Assembly (NCBI GenBank): GCA_021555105.2
Contig: CP134604.1
Span: 2,542,001-2,606,000 of the forward strand
Length of the DNA: 64,000 bases
Origin: Thalassospiraceae bacterium LMO-JJ14
Lineage (GTDB): Bacteria > Pseudomonadota > Alphaproteobacteria > Rhodospirillales > Casp-alpha2
Direction of reading: 5' to 3'
Both the position numbers and the translations under genes were made by a program. Under the pieces are notes generated by a model, which saw only the letters and a program-made list of their open reading frames with translations, ran no database searches and was not told where the DNA came from. Numbering within the stretch: the first letter of the stretch is position 1; every line of letters begins with the position of its first letter. Below, in pieces: positions 19,020 through 27,888 of the stretch.

Positions 19020-20909
19020 TTACTCCATGGTCCGGGTGCCTTCGGTACCCGGCTTGTCCGAATTCGGGTTGACGATGTCCGGCATGGCCGGGGTTTCCCA
19101 GCCTTCGATCGGCTCGATGAACATGTTGGCGCGGAATTCATCGCGCGGCAGGTACGGATACATGTCCTCGACCGGTGTCGACCAGCCGAAGATGCGCGGC
19201 TCATAGGTGTGATATTCGTGCATGTTGACATCGCATACGGCCGGGCCGTCAAACGCCATCACCGTATCGATCATTGTGTCGATTTCGGCATTCCTGGAGA
19301 TTTCGAAGGTCTGCACATCGAACCCCTTGGCGACATTGACGAAGTTCGGCGGGTTATAACCGACCGGACCGCAAGCTTCGCAGCGGCCCTGGAAGTTGGT
19401 TTCCTGGAACGCCTTGGTGATGCCGTAGATATGGTTGTTGAGGATGAACGTCTTCACTTTCATCCCGTAGTTTTTCATGGTCTGCAGTTCCTGAATGTTC
19501 AGGATCATACCGCCGTCACCGATGATGGCGATGACGTTGCGGTCCGGGTCTGCCATCCACGCGCCCATGGCGCCGCACATGGAAAAGCCCATCGGTGCAT
19601 TGCCGTTGTTGGTCAGGTACTGCTCGCCGAACTTGGTCTCGAAGGCATGCGCGACGACCACGGACGTGCCGCCCAAATCGCACACCAGAATGTCGTTGCC
19701 GCCCATTTTTTCGGACAGGCGGCGCATGAAGGCATAGGGATGCACATATTCCTGGCCCTCGAACTGGTAAGCACCGTCCTTGAACATTTCCGGGCGCACC
19801 GGATCGTACTTGATACGCCATTCACGGCACTGCGCATTCCACTTTTCGTGGGTCGGCAGGTTGCCGGCGGCGCGCTCTTCCTTGAGACGCTTCAAAAGCC
19901 GCTGGCAGAAATCCCGTACATCGCAAAGGATGTTCACATCGAACGGCACCTGTTGCAGACGCGGCTGCAGCAAAGCCTTGTCCAGATCGACGACGTATTT
20001 TTTCGCCTCGCGGGCAAAGGTGTGGATGTTGCCGCCGGTGATACGCCCGGAAATCCTGGATCCGATCCCCATCAGAAGATCCGAGTTCTGAATGCCGAAA
20101 TTGCGTCCGGCACCGCCGTAAGTCCCGATCCGCCCGCCGTAATACTCGAAATCGGAGGTGATGATATCCAGCCCGTTCCACGTGGGGTAGGCGGGGACCA
20201 TCGCCACTTCGGCGATTTCACGAACCAGATCGACCGCATTGCCGATCCGCGCGCCGCCGCCGACGATAAACGTCGGGCGCTCGGCCTTTTTCAGGTCTTC
20301 GATATACTGCTCGACCTGCTGGTCGACGACATCGGTGGCATAATGCACCCGCGCCGCGTCGGCATCGAAACCGAACAGTTCGTCGGGATTGATCTCGGCT
20401 TTCTGGATATCGATCGGAATATCGATCACACACGGCCCCGGACGGCCTTCCTCGGCCATGAAGAAGGCTTTCTCCATTTCGAAACGGATGTCCTTGGGAT
20501 CGGTAATCATCACCGCATGCTTGGTAATCGTCTCGACGATCGACACCACATCGGTTTCCTGGAAACCGACCTGACGCACCGACGGGTCGGGACGCATGAA
20601 CTGCGAATTGATGTTGCCGGTGATGAAGATACACGGCACCGATTCGTAGAAACAGTTGGCTATCGGGTTGAGCAGGTTGAGCGCACCCGGCCCGCTGGTG
20701 GCGATGGCTGCGCCCGGCACACCTTTTACGCGGCCGTAGCACTCGGCGGCAAAACCGGCGCCCTGCTCGTGCATGGTCGCCACATATTCGGTTTTTTCGG
20801 CGCGGGTAAAGGCGTCGATCAGGTGGCCATTGGCCGATCCGTAAAGAACGAAAACCTTGTCGATCCCGCGATCGCCCAGAAAATCGATGACGTAGTCAGC
20901 TAGCTTCAT
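19020..20909 (-). CDS. Thiamine-diphosphate-dependent enzyme (acetolactate-synthase-like)
   Basis: A 629-residue ThDP enzyme of the acetohydroxyacid synthase/pyruvate decarboxylase family. The N-terminal Pyr domain has the catalytic Glu48 (ATMHEQGAGFAAECYGR), a central domain follows, and the PP domain has the GDGGMILNIQELQ...NN ThDP/Mg motif. It diverges from housekeeping IlvB (for example VLYGSANGHLIDAF near the start, and a long C-terminal extension after residue 570). Encoded just upstream of the ColD-type enzyme, it may attach a two-carbon unit to the keto-sugar as YerE does in yersiniose synthesis. This link is inference; an ordinary keto-acid ligase or decarboxylase is the alternative. 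Confidence 0.85.
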   Translation of the reverse strand: MKLADYVIDFLGDRGIDKVFVLYGSANGHLIDAFTRAEKTEYVATMHEQGAGFAAECYGRVKGVPGAAIATSGPGALNLLNPIANCFYESVPCIFITGNINSQFMRPDPSVRQVGFQETDVVSIVETITKHAVMITDPKDIRFEMEKAFFMAEEGRPGPCVIDIPIDIQKAEINPDELFGFDADAARVHYATDVVDQQVEQYIEDLKKAERPTFIVGGGARIGNAVDLVREIAEVAMVPAYPTWNGLDIITSDFEYYGGRIGTYGGAGRNFGIQNSDLLMGIGSRISGRITGGNIHTFAREAKKYVVDLDKALLQPRLQQVPFDVNILCDVRDFCQRLLKRLKEERAAGNLPTHEKWNAQCREWRIKYDPVRPEMFKDGAYQFEGQEYVHPYAFMRRLSEKMGGNDILVCDLGGTSVVVAHAFETKFGEQYLTNNGNAPMGFSMCGAMGAWMADPDRNVIAIIGDGGMILNIQELQTMKNYGMKVKTFILNNHIYGITKAFQETNFQGRCEACGPVGYNPPNFVNVAKGFDVQTFEISRNAEIDTMIDTVMAFDGPAVCDVNMHEYHTYEPRIFGWSTPVEDMYPYLPRDEFRANMFIEPIEGWETPAMPDIVNPNSDKPGTEGTRTME

Positions 20910-21094
20910 AAACCGTCGTCCCCATTATTGGATTTCGCTTACGGCTCATGCTCGGTCTTCGATCATTGCACGCATGCGGAAATGTACCTTCAGGATTGCC
21001 GGGGCGTATACAACATTCACCCCTTCTGGCCAAGGTCTAATCGCCTTCTAAGTCGCGGAAATGCTCAACTTGAGGCCTGTATTGCCGTTCGCGT

Positions 21095-22570
21095 TCAGCT
21101 TCTTTTGCGGCAGCGGTAAATATCGAAGTATTCGCGGCTTTCCGTTTTCTCAAAGGCTGCGTTAAACGAATCACGGAACGGCTGTCCATAGACGTCTTTG
21201 CCGTAATAACCGATCCAGGCATATGGCTGTTCTCCTGCGGGGATAAGCCAAATATCCGTCGCGCATCTCTCGATCATATCCAGCGTTGCCTGTGTGATCT
21301 CGATCCCCCAGACAGTGGTGTCAATGAGGATCGAGGTATCGAGGGAATAAGGATGCCCGCCGAAAACCAGCCGCGTCCGTTGAAAGGTGCGGCGATAACT
21401 CTCGTTGCTATCACCGATGCCGATTTCGATCGTTTTGTCCGCATAGGCTGCGGCGATGCTTTCGATTTCAGCGCTGACCGCGCCAGCCTCATCCCAGTTC
21501 AGGTTGCGCACAAACCGCTTTTCCGCGGGCAGGGCAATCACACTCAAAACCACACAGACGATCACAGCCGTCACCATGGCGGACGGCTTGGCAGAAAGGT
21601 GGTGCAGCCCACGCGCGGCAAGATCGAAAGCCACAGCGGCAAACGGCAGCAAATAATACATCCCGGCACCGGGCTTTTGAGCTGGGTACAACACCGCTGT
21701 CAGCGCCAGCAAGAACCCGGTCAGCAAAATGACCGTATCACGACGCTCGCCGGCGGGCAGTCCGCGCCATGCCCATCCGACAAAGAGCAAAGCCGGCAAC
21801 ACGTAGAATCCTGCATATCGAAGAACCTTGATCAGCCCGTCCATTGAGTTCGGCTTGTCCGCCATCAGGCCGACCAGATCGAGCATGTACTGCAGTTCGA
21901 ATGCCGGAGTCAGAAAAGGCAGCGCAGTTATGCAGATCGCAACAACGACACTCACGATGCAGGCCATAATCCCGTCGCGGAACAGCATCAACAGACCGAA
22001 AGGCAGGAAGTAGATTGCTGCGAAGACCTTGAGGCCCATGGCAATGCCGATCATCACGCCGAACCCGACGGCCCGGATCCAACGCCCACGAACAGACGCA
22101 TTATTGAGCCACGTCCCCAGTGCCACACAGAGCATCATGAACGTCTCCGGGCGATCCCAGATACTGGCCGGCAGGTTCACAACAACAATCGCAGCCATAC
22201 AGGCGATCGTGAACGCCGCGACAGCAAGGCCACGGCGTGCCTGCGCCACGCCACTGACGGCAATGGTGAAGATCAGCGCGACAATCCCCGATGCCTTGCC
22301 GATGGCGACGGAGGCGCCAAGTACTGAAAACACTGCCGCATGGATCAGATAAAGGTAGGGCCCGTATAGGTTTGTGATCCGCGCGGCATCATTGATCGGC
22401 AGGTATATCGGGTGCCCGTCCAGCAAGCGCCATGCAAGTGCAACGATATTCGGCTCACCCGTGTCGACATATCCCGGATAAAGCAGATACGCCGTTCCAA
22501 GCGCGAGAATGTTCAGTGCGGCAAAAAGACCGACGGCAATCAGTGCATACTGGGCGGCGCGGCTTACCAT
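21095..22570 (-). CDS. Multi-spanning membrane protein, GT-C glycosyltransferase-like
   Basis: A 491-residue integral membrane protein with about ten hydrophobic segments and a soluble C-terminal part (from about residue 400). The first periplasmic loop carries acidic residues (GYVDTGEPN), as in GT39/GT87-type GT-C transferases that use polyprenyl-phosphate sugars. The ATG at 22570 is chosen because it gives an N-terminal membrane anchor and a 7-base spacing from the FkbM gene; a longer frame would run into that gene. It could attach sugars in the periplasm using a donor made by the GT2 enzyme at 12193. No precise family is recognised. Confidence 0.7.
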   Translation of the reverse strand: MVSRAAQYALIAVGLFAALNILALGTAYLLYPGYVDTGEPNIVALAWRLLDGHPIYLPINDAARITNLYGPYLYLIHAAVFSVLGASVAIGKASGIVALIFTIAVSGVAQARRGLAVAAFTIACMAAIVVVNLPASIWDRPETFMMLCVALGTWLNNASVRGRWIRAVGFGVMIGIAMGLKVFAAIYFLPFGLLMLFRDGIMACIVSVVVAICITALPFLTPAFELQYMLDLVGLMADKPNSMDGLIKVLRYAGFYVLPALLFVGWAWRGLPAGERRDTVILLTGFLLALTAVLYPAQKPGAGMYYLLPFAAVAFDLAARGLHHLSAKPSAMVTAVIVCVVLSVIALPAEKRFVRNLNWDEAGAVSAEIESIAAAYADKTIEIGIGDSNESYRRTFQRTRLVFGGHPYSLDTSILIDTTVWGIEITQATLDMIERCATDIWLIPAGEQPYAWIGYYGKDVYGQPFRDSFNAAFEKTESREYFDIYRCRKRS

Positions 22571-22577
22571 CACTGTC

Positions 22578-23630
22578 TTAACCGGCTTCCAGGACCGTAA
22601 AACGATCCTCCTTGAGATCGGCGACGCGATCTTTATGACAGGCAAATACATTCATCTGTTGCGACAGCATGAAGCGCTGTTCGCTGGCAAACGGGACGAT
22701 GGCAAGGCGGCAGTTGGCATCCGGTGTTTTTGTGCCGATATCGGGGAACACCACCGGCCCCTCGTCGGTCATAACCCGCCAGCAGGGCTGATAGAGGGCA
22801 TACCCGGCATCTTCGAGAAACTTAAGGGCCCGTAGTGTACGCATCGGTTTGGCGGGGGTCAGCCAGCTTTCAACGATGATGAAGGGTTTGCTCTCCGACA
22901 GCATACGCGATGCGCCTGAAAGCGCTTCATACTCATGATCCTCGACATCCATCTTGATGACGTCGGGCCGTGCATCCAGATCGTCCAGGCGCTGCATCGG
23001 AACCTCAATACGTCCGGCGCCTTCGCGCCCGACGCCGCTGCCGGCAATACGATTAAGCCCTGTTTCCTTGTCGTGGATCGCCATCTCGGCGGTGCCGACT
23101 TGCGATGACAGCGCGATGCCGTGCACGGTGATACGGTCCTGCAGACCGAAACCGCCGATCAGCCCCTCAAGATCGGCGCGGGTCACCGGCGCCGGCTCAA
23201 AGCTGTGTATCGCGCCTTCATAGCCCGCCAGCGCAGCGGCATAGAAAGTGAAGTATCCCCAGTTGGCGCCGATATCGAAGAACGTCCGCTTGCCCCGCAA
23301 CAGCGAGGAGAGCAGGGCAGAGACATCCGGCTCGTAACCCGAGGCTTCATTTTCGAAATAGAGACTGCCGAAATGCGGGTGGCGGGCATCGAAGCGGGCC
23401 TGTCGCTCACCCGATGCGGTCGACAATGACACCACCCCCTGACCACCCAGTTTCAGGACATCCTGCGCGAAATCATAAGCGAGCCGCACCGGCTTTTTGC
23501 ACAATCGCTTGTTCCAGCGCTTGGCATAGGTGTGATGCGCGGCGCGGGCCAGTTTCGCGATCAAGGGCAACTCGGATGCCTTGAAGGGCTTCGCCGGCAA
23601 TGCCGGGGCAATCAGGGTTTCTGTTTCCAT
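22578..23630 (-). CDS. FkbM-family SAM-dependent methyltransferase
   Basis: About 350 residues with a class I methyltransferase fold of the FkbM type, usually O-methylating sugars or polyketides. Visible motifs are TFFDIGANWGYFTFYAAAL (SAM motif I), SFEPAPVTRADL (motif II) and the FkbM hallmark DVIKMDVEDHEYEAL. The ATG at 23630 is chosen; TTG or GTG codons 27-30 bases upstream would extend it slightly. It precedes the GT-C-like gene by 7 bases, so both likely form one unit. A sugar O-methylation role fits the glycan locus. Confidence 0.85.
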   Translation of the reverse strand: METETLIAPALPAKPFKASELPLIAKLARAAHHTYAKRWNKRLCKKPVRLAYDFAQDVLKLGGQGVVSLSTASGERQARFDARHPHFGSLYFENEASGYEPDVSALLSSLLRGKRTFFDIGANWGYFTFYAAALAGYEGAIHSFEPAPVTRADLEGLIGGFGLQDRITVHGIALSSQVGTAEMAIHDKETGLNRIAGSGVGREGAGRIEVPMQRLDDLDARPDVIKMDVEDHEYEALSGASRMLSESKPFIIVESWLTPAKPMRTLRALKFLEDAGYALYQPCWRVMTDEGPVVFPDIGTKTPDANCRLAIVPFASEQRFMLSQQMNVFACHKDRVADLKEDRFTVLEAG

Positions 23631-23792
23631 AAGGGTTTGTCCAACATCGGCATTCACCAATCAAGCCTTACCGTCGCATTGTGCTTCTTGTTGTGTTGCT
23701 CGTTGTCTTGCTTGGGCTTTCCTGCTTTCCGCGTGTATGGTTCACTCGAATTTCAAAAGCCGTGCCGGACAGGCACAACCGGGACCTATGTC

Positions 23793-24476
23793 ATGTCGGT
23801 TTTTTACGAATCTTACGGCGCCGCCAAGAACTACACGACGCCAACGCTCAACCGGAAGCACATCGCGCGCTTCGACGCCGAGGTCTGGCAACCGGCCAGC
23901 CTGAAACCCGACATGCGCTGTTTGGAAATCGGCTGCGGCACAGGGCATTTTCTCAGTTACCTGCACCACAAGGGGATTGATGATCTGAAGGCCATCGATC
24001 TCGATCAATCGCTGTCGGACGTCATTCCAGGCACCGTGCGCGACAAGTTCGAGGCCGTGGACGTCTGGGCATATCTTGAGAAAGCCGACGACAGGCAAAT
24101 GTTCGAGCGCATCTTCCTGTTCGACGTGCTTGAACATTTCGTGCCGGAAGACGGCTACAGGCTTTTGACCGGCCTGTCCGGACGGCTCACTCCCGGCGGC
24201 GCGATTATCCTCAAGATGCCGAACGCGTCGTCCCCCTGGGGCTTGCAGTTCCAGTACGGCGATCTGACGCATCTGGCGGCTTATACACCGGACAGCATCC
24301 GCCAGATGGCGGTTGCCTGCGGTCTTGCGTGCAGCGCCTGCTGGCCGCACCTTCTCGGCAGCCGCAGCCGGCAAAGGCTCGACCGTATGCTGCAGGCGCT
24401 CTTGAACCGGGTTTGTGCGACGCCGCCGGAAATCTGGGAAGGCAACTTCTATGCCCGGCTCGATAAGCCTGCATAA
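23793..24476 (+). CDS. Class I SAM-dependent methyltransferase
   Basis: A 227-residue methyltransferase (Methyltransf_23/11 type). Motif I is CLEIGCGTGHFLSYL, an acidic motif II follows (AIDLDQS), and IFLFDVLEHFVPEDG is the post-motif characteristic of this group. It is transcribed divergently from the FkbM gene. The ATG at 23793 places motif I about 45 residues from the start, as usual; the frame continues further upstream without family sequence. It is probably another decorating enzyme of the glycan locus. The substrate is unknown. Confidence 0.85.
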   Translation: MSVFYESYGAAKNYTTPTLNRKHIARFDAEVWQPASLKPDMRCLEIGCGTGHFLSYLHHKGIDDLKAIDLDQSLSDVIPGTVRDKFEAVDVWAYLEKADDRQMFERIFLFDVLEHFVPEDGYRLLTGLSGRLTPGGAIILKMPNASSPWGLQFQYGDLTHLAAYTPDSIRQMAVACGLACSACWPHLLGSRSRQRLDRMLQALLNRVCATPPEIWEGNFYARLDKPA

Positions 24477-24584
24477 TCGCAATGGTCCTTGGCGGATCAG
24501 AGGGGTTGGCAGGGCAAGGGGGCAATCCCTATATTCCCCCTAATAAATCATCATTTTTCACACATTTTCCGGGGGATTTAAAAA

Positions 24585-25451
24585 ATGGCAAAAGCAGCAT
24601 TTATCGGTCTTGGCGTCATGGGTTATCCGATGGCCGGCCACTTGCAGAAAAACGGCCATGACGTCACTGTTTACAACCGTACCGCCGCGAAGGCCAAAAA
24701 GTGGGCCAAGGAATACGGCGGCAAGGCGGCCAAGACCCCGGCCGAGGCCGCCAAGGGCGCTGATTTCGTGTTCTCGTGTGTCGGGAATGACGACGACCTG
24801 CGATCGGTCGTTTACGGTAAGGACGGTATTCTCGCGGGCATGAAAAAGGGCGCGACCTATTGCGACCACACGACGGCGTCCGCGATCGTTGCCCGTGAAA
24901 TCGACGCCGAGTGTAAAAAGAAGGGCATTCAGTTCCTCGATGGCCCGGTGTCGGGCGGCCAGGCCGGCGCCGAGAACGGCAAACTCACGGTCATGGTCGG
25001 CGGCATGAAGAAAACCTTCACCGCCGCCAAACCGGTCATCGACAGCTACGCCGTCGCCGTCACGCTGATGGGCAAGGCCGGTTCCGGCCAGATCACCAAG
25101 ATGGTCAATCAGGTCTGCATCGCCGGTCTGCTGCAGGGCCTGTCCGAGGGTCTCGCTTTTGCGCAGAAGTCGGGCCTCGATGCCAAACTGGTCGTCGACT
25201 GTATCTCCAAGGGTGCCGCAGGTTCGTGGCAGATGGAAAATCGCGGCTACACCATGGCCGATGACAAGTTCGATTTCGGTTTCGCCGTCGAATGGATGCG
25301 CAAGGATCTCGGCATTGCGCTCGAAGAATCCAAGAACAACGGTGCGTCGCTGCCGGTTACGGCGCTGGTCGACCAGTTCTATGGCGAAGTCGTCGAGATG
25401 GGTGGCAAGCGCTGGGATACGTCGAGCCTGCTGCGCCGCCTGACGAAGTAA
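24585..25451 (+). CDS. NAD(P)-dependent beta-hydroxyacid dehydrogenase (HIBADH/GarR family)
   Basis: A 288-residue oxidoreductase. The N-terminal Rossmann motif is FIGLGVMGYPMAGHL, the substrate-binding loop DGPVSGGQAGAENG matches the family signature, and the catalytic Lys lies in GQITKMVNQ. Members oxidise 3-hydroxyisobutyrate or reduce tartronate semialdehyde or glyoxylate/succinic semialdehyde; sequence alone does not tell which. A good GGGGG ribosome site lies upstream. The gene stands alone, convergent with the lipoprotein gene at 25511. A paralogue is present at 49303. Confidence 0.9.
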   Translation: MAKAAFIGLGVMGYPMAGHLQKNGHDVTVYNRTAAKAKKWAKEYGGKAAKTPAEAAKGADFVFSCVGNDDDLRSVVYGKDGILAGMKKGATYCDHTTASAIVAREIDAECKKKGIQFLDGPVSGGQAGAENGKLTVMVGGMKKTFTAAKPVIDSYAVAVTLMGKAGSGQITKMVNQVCIAGLLQGLSEGLAFAQKSGLDAKLVVDCISKGAAGSWQMENRGYTMADDKFDFGFAVEWMRKDLGIALEESKNNGASLPVTALVDQFYGEVVEMGGKRWDTSSLLRRLTK

Positions 25452-25475
25452 CCGCCTGATACCCCCCACGCAAGA

Positions 25476-25502
25476 CCTCTCTCCCTTGAAAGGGGGAGAG
25501 GG
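25476..25502. repeat. CCTCTCTCCC/GGGGGAGAGG inverted repeat between convergent genes
   Basis: A short inverted repeat (CCTCTCTCCC-TTGAAA-GGGGGAGAGG) between convergent genes. It belongs to the same CCCTCTCCC-type repeat family as 27807-27888 and 32396-32511 and may act as a bidirectional transcription barrier, though it lacks a T-run. Confidence 0.6.
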
Positions 25503-25510
25503 GACGCGTC

Positions 25511-26161
25511 TCAGGACTGCGGCGGGTGCGCCTGAATCTTGAGGAGCGGCGTCGGCGCCAGCAGGTTCGGAATTTTCCAGGTATAGAGCTTGTAGTTCGG
25601 CCCCTTGGAACTGAACGGCTTGACCGTGGTCGCGTTATGGCTGATGACGCGGGCATCCGTAAACACCCGCAGTTCGCCCGAACTGTCCAGTCCGGAAGCG
25701 CGCAGCCGGTCCTTGATATCGCGTTTCAAAGACTTGCCGAGCATGGCGATCTGCCCGGTGTTCTTGTTGTAGCTGAGGCCGAGGATGTATTCGTTGCGGC
25801 GGAAGAACGTCATCGTCTTCGCCTGCAGCAAATCGCCCGCGCGCTTATACGTGATATGGAAGTGGCCCTTTTCGTAGTACTTGAACTCCGATACCGCCGA
25901 ATCCCGGGTGAAATCATCCTTGATCTGCGAAACCTGAACCAGTTCCTCCTCGCGGTCGATCTTGTTGTCTTTCAGGTCCTGATAAAGCTCAACCTTGGCC
26001 AGGTAACCGTCGAAGATGAAATCGTAATAGCCGGTCCGGCTGATATCGATCTCGGCGTCGAAACGGATCGGCATGTAGCAACTGCTCAGCACGAACACCA
26101 TGGCGCAGGCGGCGAGAGCCTTAAGCGGGCGGCGGATGGTATTTTTCGAGAATCTGTTCAT
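25511..26161 (-). CDS. Putative lipoprotein of unknown function
   Basis: A 216-residue secreted protein. The N-terminus MNRFSKNTIRRPLKALAACA leads into a hydrophobic run ending in the lipobox LSSC, so lipid attachment is likely. The mature part is mixed alpha/beta with many charged residues and contains no motif I recognise. The ATG at 26161 is chosen so that the signal peptide is N-terminal; upstream in-frame starts would add unrelated residues. It is transcribed alone, downstream of an intergenic repeat that separates it from the multicopper oxidase gene. Confidence 0.75.
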   Translation of the reverse strand: MNRFSKNTIRRPLKALAACAMVFVLSSCYMPIRFDAEIDISRTGYYDFIFDGYLAKVELYQDLKDNKIDREEELVQVSQIKDDFTRDSAVSEFKYYEKGHFHITYKRAGDLLQAKTMTFFRRNEYILGLSYNKNTGQIAMLGKSLKRDIKDRLRASGLDSSGELRVFTDARVISHNATTVKPFSSKGPNYKLYTWKIPNLLAPTPLLKIQAHPPQS

Positions 26162-26215
26162 GCGCGGATGATAGATCGCCATCCCAACCCCGTCACCCCA
26201 AACCTGACTGGGGTC

Positions 26216-26299
26216 CATGCTTCGAGACGCTACGCTCCTCAGCATGAGGTATAGCATTCCTCATCCTGAGGAGGCCTGTAAGGCCGTCTCGAAGGATGC
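26216..26299. repeat. Dispersed repeat (CTCATCCTGAGGAGGC...GTCTCGAAGGATG type)
   Basis: The element contains CTTCGAGACG near its left end and CGTCTCGAAGGATG at its right, with the internal self-complementary pair CTCAGCATGAGG and CCTCATCCTGAGG. This CCTCATCCTGAGGAG type is a familiar intergenic repeat of alphaproteobacteria. No coding content is seen. Confidence 0.8.
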
Positions 26300-26305
26300 G
26301 AGACC

Positions 26306-27721
26306 TTATGCAACATCAATCCACGTCCCCATCCCGGCCATATGATGTTCCAGCATATGGCAGTGAAACAGCCATTTACCCGGATTATCGGCGACGAAGG
26401 CGAACCGCACTTTCTCGCCAACCTCGACGATCTCCGTATCGCGCCAGGGTGCACCGCTGACAGGCTTGCCGTTGCGCTCGATCACCTTGAAATGATGACC
26501 ATGCAGGTGCATCGCATGCGGCCAGCGGGTGTCGTTGATCATGTTGACGCTCAGCGTTCTGCCCTTGGCGACGCGAACCAGCGGCGTATCCGTCCGCCCG
26601 GCGACACCGTTCAAGGCCCAGCCCTGACCTTTTTCAAGCGCCAGGGTGCGCATGTCGAACATCTGCCCCTGATAGCGCGCGCCGGTCATGGCGCCCATGG
26701 CGCCGCCTTCCATCAGCAGTTCGGCATGTTGCGCGTTGGCGATGTCCGGCGTTTGTGCGGCGAGGGGATTGGCCGGCAGGACCAGCGGCCCGGAAAGCGG
26801 CTGTTCGCGCACCGCAGCCCCTTGAATGACGAAGCCGGCCGCAATGATCGGCTCGCCGACAGAAACCTCGAGAATATCCAGCGTCGTTCCCGGCGCCGTC
26901 GGGATATCGACGATCAGGTCTGCGCGTTGCGCCGGCCCCAGTTCCAGGGCTTCCTTGAGCGGCTCAGGGTCTTCCAGCGGCTGCCCGTCAACGGCTACGA
27001 CCCAGGGATTGAGGCCCGGAAACGCAAACGCCATGATCCGCGCGTTGGCGGCGGAAATCAGCCGCAGCCGGACCCGCGCACCGGGGCGGACGGTAAATGA
27101 CGGTTTGGTGTCGCCGTTGACGGTCAACCAGTTACCGAGCCGGCCGCCATGCATGGCGTCATGCAGATTGCCGAAGTTCTCAATAATTGCGCCGTTCTCA
27201 TCGAGACGCCAGTCATCGGCCAGGAAGACAAGATCGTGATCGATGGCGAGCGGCTCGTCCTCCTCGACGATCAGCGCGCCATACAGACCGCGCCCGACCT
27301 GTTCCCACGACTTGTGGTGCGAATGATACCAATACGTGCCGGCATCCGGCGATGTGAAGCGGTAATCGAAGCTTTCGCCCGGACCGACAGGGGACTGGGT
27401 GAAGCCTGAAACACCGTCCATGGCATTTTCAATACGGATACCGTGCCAGTGCACCGATGTCGGCTCCGCAAGGCCGTTCTCGAGCCGCAGATGCACCGGC
27501 TTTGCGCGCGGAATTCGGATCAGCGGCCCGGGGCTTTGCCCGCCGAAGCTCCAGACCGGCGTCGCCGGTTTGTCCGCACCCATCAGTTTCGCCTGCGCCG
27601 GGGCGGCCTTCAGGATATGCCCGGGTGCGTCTTCGGCGCGCAGCACGGACGGCAACAGGGGGGCCACCAGCGGCGACAGGGCGAGGGCGCCCGTCAGGCC
27701 AAGGAAATCGCGTCTTTGCAT
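26306..27721 (-). CDS. Tat-exported multicopper oxidase (laccase-like)
   Basis: A 471-residue periplasmic multicopper oxidase with three cupredoxin domains. The N-terminus MQRRDFLGLTGALALSP is a twin-arginine signal with the RRDFLG core. All four copper motifs are visible: HWHG, HSHH, HAMHLHGHHF and HCHMLEHHMAGM (type 1 Cys and axial Met included). The ATG at 27721 puts the twin arginine at residues 3-4. Family members oxidise phenols or cuprous ions, as CueO, CumA and laccases do. No copper exporter gene is adjacent, so copper resistance is only one possibility. Confidence 0.92.
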   Translation of the reverse strand: MQRRDFLGLTGALALSPLVAPLLPSVLRAEDAPGHILKAAPAQAKLMGADKPATPVWSFGGQSPGPLIRIPRAKPVHLRLENGLAEPTSVHWHGIRIENAMDGVSGFTQSPVGPGESFDYRFTSPDAGTYWYHSHHKSWEQVGRGLYGALIVEEDEPLAIDHDLVFLADDWRLDENGAIIENFGNLHDAMHGGRLGNWLTVNGDTKPSFTVRPGARVRLRLISAANARIMAFAFPGLNPWVVAVDGQPLEDPEPLKEALELGPAQRADLIVDIPTAPGTTLDILEVSVGEPIIAAGFVIQGAAVREQPLSGPLVLPANPLAAQTPDIANAQHAELLMEGGAMGAMTGARYQGQMFDMRTLALEKGQGWALNGVAGRTDTPLVRVAKGRTLSVNMINDTRWPHAMHLHGHHFKVIERNGKPVSGAPWRDTEIVEVGEKVRFAFVADNPGKWLFHCHMLEHHMAGMGTWIDVA

Positions 27722-27806
27722 GGGATGTCCGCTCCGTTCATTTCTCGGCACTTTGAAGCTGCCAGTCACTGGAAGGTCAAGAATTACCGGATTCGCCTCT
27801 ACCTGT

Positions 27807-27888
27807 CCCTCTCCCAAGGGAGAGGGAACTCACGGACCAATCCCCCTCTCCCTCGGGAGAGGGTGGCGCTAAGCGCCGGGAGAGGGGT
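27807..27888. repeat. CCCTCTCCC-GGGAGAGGG repeat cluster
   Basis: Two hairpin units: CCCTCTCCCAAGGGAGAGGG at 27807-27826, and CCCTCTCCCTCGGGAGAGGG within 27844-27863, which is followed by GGCGCTAAGCGCC and GGGAGAGGGG. The element reaches the stop codon of the minus-strand flavodoxin-fold gene. It is a second copy of the repeat family seen at 32396-32511. Confidence 0.75.
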
